The translations under genes and the position numbers were made by a program. A DNA stretch of 11,153 nt, from the NCBI GenBank assembly GCA_030740295.1, contig JASLXP010000876.1:1-11153 (forward strand), in the 5' to 3' direction. The stretch's first letter is position 1. Each line of letters opens with the position of its first letter. This DNA is from Planctomycetota bacterium (GTDB taxonomy: Bacteria; Planctomycetota; PUPC01; JACPCR01). The notes below the pieces were generated by a model. The model saw only the letters and a program-made list of their open reading frames with translations. It ran no database searches and was not told where the DNA came from. Of the stretch, positions 6,243-11,153 are shown in pieces.

Positions 6243-9083
6243 ATGAACAACCTATGCCGCTTTCGACCATATGGCTTCTCCAGAAGTCTGGTGCTTTCAA
6301 TAGCGCTCATGCCTTTACTGATGAACGGTACTGAAGAGATGCAAGCTCAGCCCAGATTGACCTCCGATGAATTTGCGACCCGCTTTCAGGTCGGTCTCCA
6401 TCGTCGCTTTGCGATTGAGTCGACCAACAACCCGCTGAACCCGAACATCTACTACGACGGCCCTGACAGCAACTTTGTCGAGTACCTGCGTGAAATGAGG
6501 ACCTATGGTTTCCAGGGGCTTGTCCTCGTTCTCAGATACTGTGATCACGCTCCGGTCCTGCAGGATGGCAACGGCAAGTGGATGGCCCCCGCACCGTTCA
6601 TGAAGAAGGTCAAGGAAGCCGTCAAAATCGCAACGGACCTCGGCTACTACCTGACTCTGGATTCGATGCCGTTTCGGTACTCAGCGCTCAAAGACGAGAA
6701 GCTGCCGCATGAAGAGCGGCTGACGGACCAATACCTGCAGCGGAATGTTGACTGCTTTGAACAACTCGTCCGGGAATTCAGAGACTTCCCAAACGTCGCC
6801 TTTCGGTCAAACAATGAATTCCACGGCTGGAAGTATGAACTCTCGCTGCCCAAAGATCACCCCAATCACCTTTCGTTGGATGAAGTGAATCGGCGATTTC
6901 TAGTCCTTCTGAACAGACTCGCAAAGGCAGCCCGTGCCATTAATCCGAACGCCTATATTTTCTACCGGGAAGGCGGGGCTCAACTGACCGACAAGATGGT
7001 GAAGTGGCCGTTACCTCTTGGCGACGACCCCTCTTTGACCGATACCTACGCATTACAGGGCTTGAATTTCAACTATGGGAGCGGCGACCATTTCTGGGGC
7101 TATTGGGGACGAAGCCATCCCTTCTACACCCACCAGCTTCTTAAACACCTGCGGCTCAATCGCAAATGGCCCCCGGAACGAAATAGTCTCGGGCTGCTCA
7201 TCGATTGGAAGAGCAAGAACAACGCGGGTGTGCTCGTGGACCGCTTCTGCACGGAATACCACTTCCCTGGGATCAAGAATGGCGACCTTTACATGAGCGA
7301 TTACCAATGCATGGCGAAAGCTGAATTCACCCTGGATGAGTGCAATCGTCACAAAGTCGCGGTCGGATATGCAGATGGTGACGTTAGCGGCGGAATGAAG
7401 AACAATGGGATTTACAATACCGTTACGAAGCAAGCTCACGTCTACAATTCGCCGCATATCGATACGTTCCTTAACCTGATCCTCGAAAAGTCACACTCCA
7501 GACGTCTTGAGTTACGGTCAACCGAAGGTGGAACGATCGAACACGCATTGAGCCAGCCTCACAGAGGCTTTCACATGGCTCGCATCGGTGACAAGATCAA
7601 ATTGACGGCAAAAGCCAGGGCTGGCTACGTCTTTGTCGGCTGGCAGGGCTCCGTCACAACAGAGGCTAATCCCCTTACCGCAACGGTACGGGATCACGGT
7701 ACTATCTGGGCCATCTTCGCTCGCGCTGGCAAGCCCGCTCCGAAACCGGAAATCTACACGCTGAAACGTCACTGGGACATCTTTGAGCCGACCGAAATGA
7801 CCTACGCGGATATGTCGCAACCGGACAGAAACTTTGCGCACGAGACGCTGGGGCCCGTCTTTCGACCCGTCTACAAAGCCACCTCGAGGCGGAAGGCCAA
7901 GAAGAAGGACTCGACAATACCCAAGTATGCCTTCCTGAAATTCAACGTGGACAGAGTTCCCAAAGATCGATCTTCGATAGCGTATGCCACCGTCAAGTTT
8001 CTTGCCGTCTCTGCTTCAAATGTTGACGTGAATCCCCCCAGCCAAAAGCCTGTGATTCAAGTCCATTCCACCGAGACAAACTGGACGGCCAACGCCCTGA
8101 CGTGGGAAAACATGCCCGAACTTGAAGAAGAGCTTTCCGTGAATGACTATGCGTATCGGTTGACGCCGAGGGTACACCTGGACGTGACCAAGAGTCTCAG
8201 GCAACATGGAGCCGGCGTTCATTCATTCGCGGTCAAGGCAACCGTACACAAAGAAGTGACCGAAGACGTCAGGATGCTCGTTACCGGCGGACCGGGAACT
8301 TGGAAAACTCACGAAAAGCCTCTGCTCTACGTGGCCTGGGACGAAAAGGTTCCGCCCGGAAAGTGGGGAGAACCCGCTCCCGCCGCCAACAAGGCGGTCT
8401 GCGTCTCCCCGGCTAACCGCGGCAGACTGCCTGGCCCCCGTTCTGAGCTCGTATGGGCCAATGGCGTCGGTGCAAAGAGCTTCAACTTGTACTTTGGGGA
8501 TAACAAAGGAACGCGTCTGATCAAGAAGCAGCACGATGCCAGATTCGATGATTGGGACCTGCGATGGAAGCCCCCGGTTGATCTGAAGCCCCATGGAACA
8601 TACACGTGGCGGGTTGATGCCGTAAACGGCGAAGGCAAGGTGACTCAGGGTGATGTTTGCACGTTCACGCTGCCTGACCAAATCACCAGCGCTGCCAGGG
8701 CCTCCTTCATCCCTGCCTCAAATTCAAGCAAGAGTGCAGCGCCCCTTGCTCTGGACGGCAACCCAAAGACTGCCGCCTCTACCAAGGATGCCGCATGGCT
8801 GGCACAGCTTAATGCCGACCATTTCTTTACCGCACTATACGTCACTTGTCCCTCCGAAAGAAAGAAGCCCGTCAGCCTCAGCGCCTGCCGAGTCCAAATC
8901 CTGAACAGCGAGATGAAGCCTGTATGGGAAAGCAGACCCGGTAAGTCTGCCGTGCTGACGACTCTATTCGAAATACCTGCGGGCACGGTTGGACAGTACA
9001 TACGCATTGAGAAGTTGGACAAGGCAGACAAGACCATCGTCAAACTGTCCGAGGTAGAGGCTTGGGGTACTCGGAAACGTTAG
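6243..9083 (+). CDS. Paralogous secreted putative glycoside hydrolase with extra C-terminal F5/8C (CBM32)-like domain
   Basis: The chosen ATG at 6243 gives 946 residues and a normal signal peptide (basic start, then 'SLVLSIALMPLL', ending near MQAQ). An AGAGGGA lies 12 bases upstream. An in-frame GTG at 6186 and ATG at 6198 would add a charged extension. The protein parallels its upstream neighbour throughout: barrel-like domain (~39-418) with N191-E192 ('NNEFHG') and E338 ('TEYHF') conserved, InlB-like repeat (~421-493), DNRLRE/CBM96-like domain (~508-702) and Fn3-like domain (~718-810). Differences are a lysine/arginine-rich insertion (near 'SRRKAKKKD') in the DNRLRE-like domain and an extra ~125-residue C-terminus ('APLALDGN', 'CRVQILNSEMKPVW', 'YIRIEKL...LSEVEAWG') resembling a discoidin/F5-8C carbohydrate-binding module. 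Tandem duplication followed by divergence, with altered substrate targeting, is inferred. The exact enzyme family is not recognised. Confidence 0.87.
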   Translation: MNNLCRFRPYGFSRSLVLSIALMPLLMNGTEEMQAQPRLTSDEFATRFQVGLHRRFAIESTNNPLNPNIYYDGPDSNFVEYLREMRTYGFQGLVLVLRYCDHAPVLQDGNGKWMAPAPFMKKVKEAVKIATDLGYYLTLDSMPFRYSALKDEKLPHEERLTDQYLQRNVDCFEQLVREFRDFPNVAFRSNNEFHGWKYELSLPKDHPNHLSLDEVNRRFLVLLNRLAKAARAINPNAYIFYREGGAQLTDKMVKWPLPLGDDPSLTDTYALQGLNFNYGSGDHFWGYWGRSHPFYTHQLLKHLRLNRKWPPERNSLGLLIDWKSKNNAGVLVDRFCTEYHFPGIKNGDLYMSDYQCMAKAEFTLDECNRHKVAVGYADGDVSGGMKNNGIYNTVTKQAHVYNSPHIDTFLNLILEKSHSRRLELRSTEGGTIEHALSQPHRGFHMARIGDKIKLTAKARAGYVFVGWQGSVTTEANPLTATVRDHGTIWAIFARAGKPAPKPEIYTLKRHWDIFEPTEMTYADMSQPDRNFAHETLGPVFRPVYKATSRRKAKKKDSTIPKYAFLKFNVDRVPKDRSSIAYATVKFLAVSASNVDVNPPSQKPVIQVHSTETNWTANALTWENMPELEEELSVNDYAYRLTPRVHLDVTKSLRQHGAGVHSFAVKATVHKEVTEDVRMLVTGGPGTWKTHEKPLLYVAWDEKVPPGKWGEPAPAANKAVCVSPANRGRLPGPRSELVWANGVGAKSFNLYFGDNKGTRLIKKQHDARFDDWDLRWKPPVDLKPHGTYTWRVDAVNGEGKVTQGDVCTFTLPDQITSAARASFIPASNSSKSAAPLALDGNPKTAASTKDAAWLAQLNADHFFTALYVTCPSERKKPVSLSACRVQILNSEMKPVWESRPGKSAVLTTLFEIPAGTVGQYIRIEKLDKADKTIVKLSEVEAWGTRKR

Positions 9084-9139
9084 GCGTCTGTTCGACTGAC
9101 AATCTTGAGATTCAAGGAAAACATGCGGGAGGAACGGTA

Positions 9140-10513
9140 ATGAAGTGTTTTGGCAATGAAAGAGATGCGCTTCCTGTTTTCTTGAAGACTGTTGTAGTGT
9201 GTGTCGGTCTGTGGAGTTTTCCTCAGGAGGCCTCATCTTCAAAGGCCCCGAATATCCTGTTTGTGATTGCAGATGACTTAGGGTGGAAGGATTTGGCCTG
9301 TTACGGTAATCCGTATCATGAAACTCCTAATCTTGACAAATTGGCACGTCAAGGGATGCGTTTCACGGATGCATATGCCGCTGCAGCTATCTGTTCGCCT
9401 ACTAGAGCCAGTCTTGTGACGGGCAAGTATCCGGCGCGGCTAGGACTCACCGACTGGATAAAGGGTTTTGTCTATCCGGAGAAACCATTGTTGTGTCCAA
9501 CTCCCAACCAATATTTGCCTTTGGAGGAGATCACGATTGCCGAAGCTTTGAAAAATGTCGGCTACCGCAACTATATGCTTGGAAAATGGCATTTAGGCAA
9601 TGCGGCTTATTATCCGGAAGAACAAGGTTTTGACGAAGTTTTTATGGCTACGCATGCTGGGTCTCCCAAGTCGTATTTCAGCCCTTACAGATTGAAGATT
9701 ATTAAGGATGGTCCGGACGGTGAATATCTTACCGACCGCATAACGAACGAGGCCCTTACGATGCTGAAGAAGTCTCAGTCTGAGGCAAAGCCGTGGTTTA
9801 TGTATCTCTCATATTGCTCTGTCCACAGTCCGGTCATGTCCAAGAAGGAAACCCAGGAGGGGTATAAGGCCAAAGGTAAAAAAGGAAAATGGGGCTCATT
9901 TAAATTCGCCGCTATGCTGGACCACCTTGATGAGAATATAGGACGGCTCATGAAGTATCTTGACGACACCGGTCTGTCCGAAAACACGGTTGTGATTTTT
10001 TATTCCGACAATGGCGGCAAAGCGACCTCTCAGCACCCTCTGCGCGGAAATAAAGGGCAGCAATATGAAGGAGGTATCCGCGTTCCTTTGATTGTGCGCT
10101 ATCCAAAAATAGTCGAGGCGGGATCAACCTCTGATGTGCCGGTTACCAGCCCGGACTTTTACCCGACGTTACTGGAAATGGCGGGAGCTAAACCGATGCC
10201 TGAGCAACACAAAGACGGCGTGAGCCTTGTGCCCCTGTTTAAGGGCAGGAAGATTGATAGAGATGCTGTTTATTTTCACTATCCCCACTATTGCCTTCAG
10301 CATAAGGGCTACCCCTCCAGTGTGGTTAGAAAAGGGCAGTATAAATTAATCCAGTTTTTTGAGGATCATCGCATAGAACTTTACAACCTGAAAGATGACA
10401 TCGGTGAGAAAAACAACCTCTTTGAAACGAAGCCTGAAATCGCCAAGCAGTTGTATGCACAACTGGCAGGTTGGCAGAAAGACGTTGGTGCGAAATTGCC
10501 CAGCGTGAAATAA
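9140..10513 (+). CDS. Exported type I formylglycine-dependent sulfatase
   Basis: Sulfatases of family S1 hydrolyse sulfate esters. The ATG at 9140 follows GGGAGGAA by five bases and gives 457 residues; the frame is open back to 9062, but that start lies inside the previous gene. Residues ~8-33 form a signal peptide. The signature C85-S-P-T-R is the CxPxR site where Cys becomes formylglycine. Metal ligands D45, D46, D290 and N291 ('IADDLGW', 'FYSDNGG') are present, with K149 and H151 ('LGKWHLG'), H228 ('SVHSP') and K305 ('RGNKG') in usual active-site positions, so it looks intact. The length is normal. The S1_16-like subfamily is a guess, and the sulfated substrate cannot be told. It needs a maturation enzyme that is not in this window. 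It sits 56 bases after the second hydrolase and is probably co-transcribed. Codons are visibly more A/T-rich than in the neighbours, suggesting a separate origin. Confidence 0.95.
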   Translation: MKCFGNERDALPVFLKTVVVCVGLWSFPQEASSSKAPNILFVIADDLGWKDLACYGNPYHETPNLDKLARQGMRFTDAYAAAAICSPTRASLVTGKYPARLGLTDWIKGFVYPEKPLLCPTPNQYLPLEEITIAEALKNVGYRNYMLGKWHLGNAAYYPEEQGFDEVFMATHAGSPKSYFSPYRLKIIKDGPDGEYLTDRITNEALTMLKKSQSEAKPWFMYLSYCSVHSPVMSKKETQEGYKAKGKKGKWGSFKFAAMLDHLDENIGRLMKYLDDTGLSENTVVIFYSDNGGKATSQHPLRGNKGQQYEGGIRVPLIVRYPKIVEAGSTSDVPVTSPDFYPTLLEMAGAKPMPEQHKDGVSLVPLFKGRKIDRDAVYFHYPHYCLQHKGYPSSVVRKGQYKLIQFFEDHRIELYNLKDDIGEKNNLFETKPEIAKQLYAQLAGWQKDVGAKLPSVK

Positions 10514-10547
10514 GTTGTATGAGTCACCATGAGATCCGACAGTTTCA

Positions 10548-10615
10548 CCTGTAAAGTGTTACCCCCTTTTAGCAGCACAATCCTGTAAAGTGTTACCCCA
10601 TTTTAGCAGCACAAT
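10548..10615. repeat. Two tandem 34-bp repeats, possible insertion-sequence end remnant
   Basis: Units 10548-10581 and 10582-10615 begin CCTGTAAAGTGTTACCCC and end TTTTAGCAGCACAAT, and differ at one base (C or A after the CCCC run). Multiple repeats starting with TGT at an element end are typical of IS21-family transposase-binding sites, so this may be an orphan IS terminus. No transposase gene is seen on either side, nor an inverted copy elsewhere. The spacing has no variable spacers, so it is not CRISPR. Confidence 0.8.
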
Positions 10616-10680
10616 AAAGAGAACATATCGGGCGGCACTGGCGATTCGTCCGTGGTCACCGTTGCCGCCAACCAGGAACT

Positions 10681-11124
10681 CGATCGGCCGACTGGCCCAT
10701 GTGGTGCAAGGATGCGCTGCGCGGCGGAACATCTCTTGACACAGCGCTTCCGAACAACTTCATCTGCAATGAACGCGCGAGGGGGCCTCGGTGCCGGCTG
10801 GGAGCCGGCGCGCCCAGGATTGGGTCGTCGCGAACGGGCGAGAGAGGGGGTCATGGTGCCTGTGGCGGTCCTTTCTGATCTGGATCGAGCAAGCAGGGGA
10901 GCCGGTAAGTGCCTGGCGCGAAGCGGAGTGTGGTGAGGTCCTTGGTGGGTTTGCAGGAGTGATCCGTTGCCTCAAGTGCGCAAAACTGGCTGCCCTGAGT
11001 TGCCCCAGATCTAAACTTCGGTGCCGCTGTACATATAGATTAGGTAGGAGCATAAACATGGATCGACAATCAGAGCACAACACCGCGTACCTGGGAGCGG
11101 TTGCGCCTGCCACATCAGGTGGAG
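10681..11124 (+). repeat. Long direct repeat, copy B: ECF sigma leader plus first codons
   Basis: This is the same module as 2374-2836, 8307 bp downstream, in direct orientation. It keeps the GCCGGC hairpin (10793-10809), the TACATATAG/TAGGAG leader end and the first ~22 codons. It lacks the ~9 bases that copy A has before the hairpin. The 65 bases between the tandem 34-bp units and this copy match nothing at copy A. The two copies bracket the fusion, both hydrolases and the sulfatase. Confidence 0.9.
10793..10809. repeat. GCCGGC inverted repeat in the leader, copy B
   Basis: It is identical to the copy A hairpin: GCCGGC, TGGGA, GCCGGC, also with the CTGGG...CCCAG alternative pairing. Its preservation while flanking bases have indels suggests either recent duplication or a constrained structure. 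Confidence 0.6.
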
Positions 11125-11147
11125 GACATAGCGGCGAAGTTATATGA
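11058..11147 (+). pseudogene. Broken or fused second ECF sigma-factor start (29 codons)
   Basis: The ATG, seven bases after TAGGAG, begins MDRQSEHNTAYLGAVAPATS, parallel to the first sigma copy (MERQPEHNTEDLGAVAPATS). After 'GGGHSGEVI' it meets a TGA at 11145, where the first copy continues into region 2. Either a frameshift/deletion has broken this sigma gene, or the leader is joined to another sequence, as in the chimeric frame upstream. Shifting the frame by one gives 'DIAAKLYEP', open to the window edge, which does not look like region 2. The edge at 11153 prevents a decision. Confidence 0.6.
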
Positions 11148-11153
11148 GCCCAA

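Noticed and set aside
9062..9139. Earlier start for the sulfatase
   Set aside because: It overlaps the end of the previous gene and adds 26 residues before the signal peptide; the ATG at 9140 has a strong Shine-Dalgarno.
10548..10615. CRISPR-like array
   Set aside because: The two units are directly adjacent with no spacers, and no cas genes are present.

Overview
The window looks like an accessory carbohydrate-degradation locus from a bacterium of the PVC group (Planctomycetota, or Verrucomicrobiota, Lentisphaerota or Kiritimatiellota). The evidence is the combination of a formylglycine sulfatase, large secreted multidomain glycosidase-like proteins carrying DNRLRE/CBM96-like, InlB-repeat-like and fibronectin-like modules, a secreted LamG + DUF6055-like protein, and the N-terminal half of an ECF sigma factor of the type abundant in that group. 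The phylum is inferred from gene content; there is no rRNA or other marker here.

Layout. Bases 1-2100 (minus strand) hold one long gene that runs off the left edge: a secreted protein with a LamG-like domain, an HExxH zinc-site region and the start of a hexapeptide-repeat tail. Bases 2101-2373 are spacer with no convincing gene. Bases 2374-2836 are the first copy of a roughly 460-bp direct repeat whose end covers the leader and first ~22 codons of an ECF sigma factor. The second copy is at 10681-11124. Between the copies, all on the plus strand, lie: a chimeric reading frame (2770-3609) in which an ECF sigma region-2 domain is joined in frame to the C-terminal part of a GH29 alpha-L-fucosidase; two paralogous secreted TIM-barrel-like putative glycoside hydrolases (3665-6091 and 6243-9083); and an S1 sulfatase (9140-10513). 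After the sulfatase come two tandem 34-bp units that resemble an insertion-sequence end, then the second repeat copy, which leads into a sigma-factor start that stops after 29 codons.

How the genes fit together. The two large paralogues and the sulfatase are closely spaced, co-directional and exported, and would suit removal of sulfate and hydrolysis of a sulfated polysaccharide. The fucosidase remnant hints at a fucose-containing substrate such as fucoidan, but this is indirect. The repeat, the sigma-fucosidase fusion and the broken second sigma start suggest that copies of an ECF sigma 5' region act as recombination junctions that shuffle degradation genes. The most interesting features are the repeated sigma 5' module, the in-frame fusion, and the duplicated putative hydrolase family with conserved Asn-Glu and Glu candidates.
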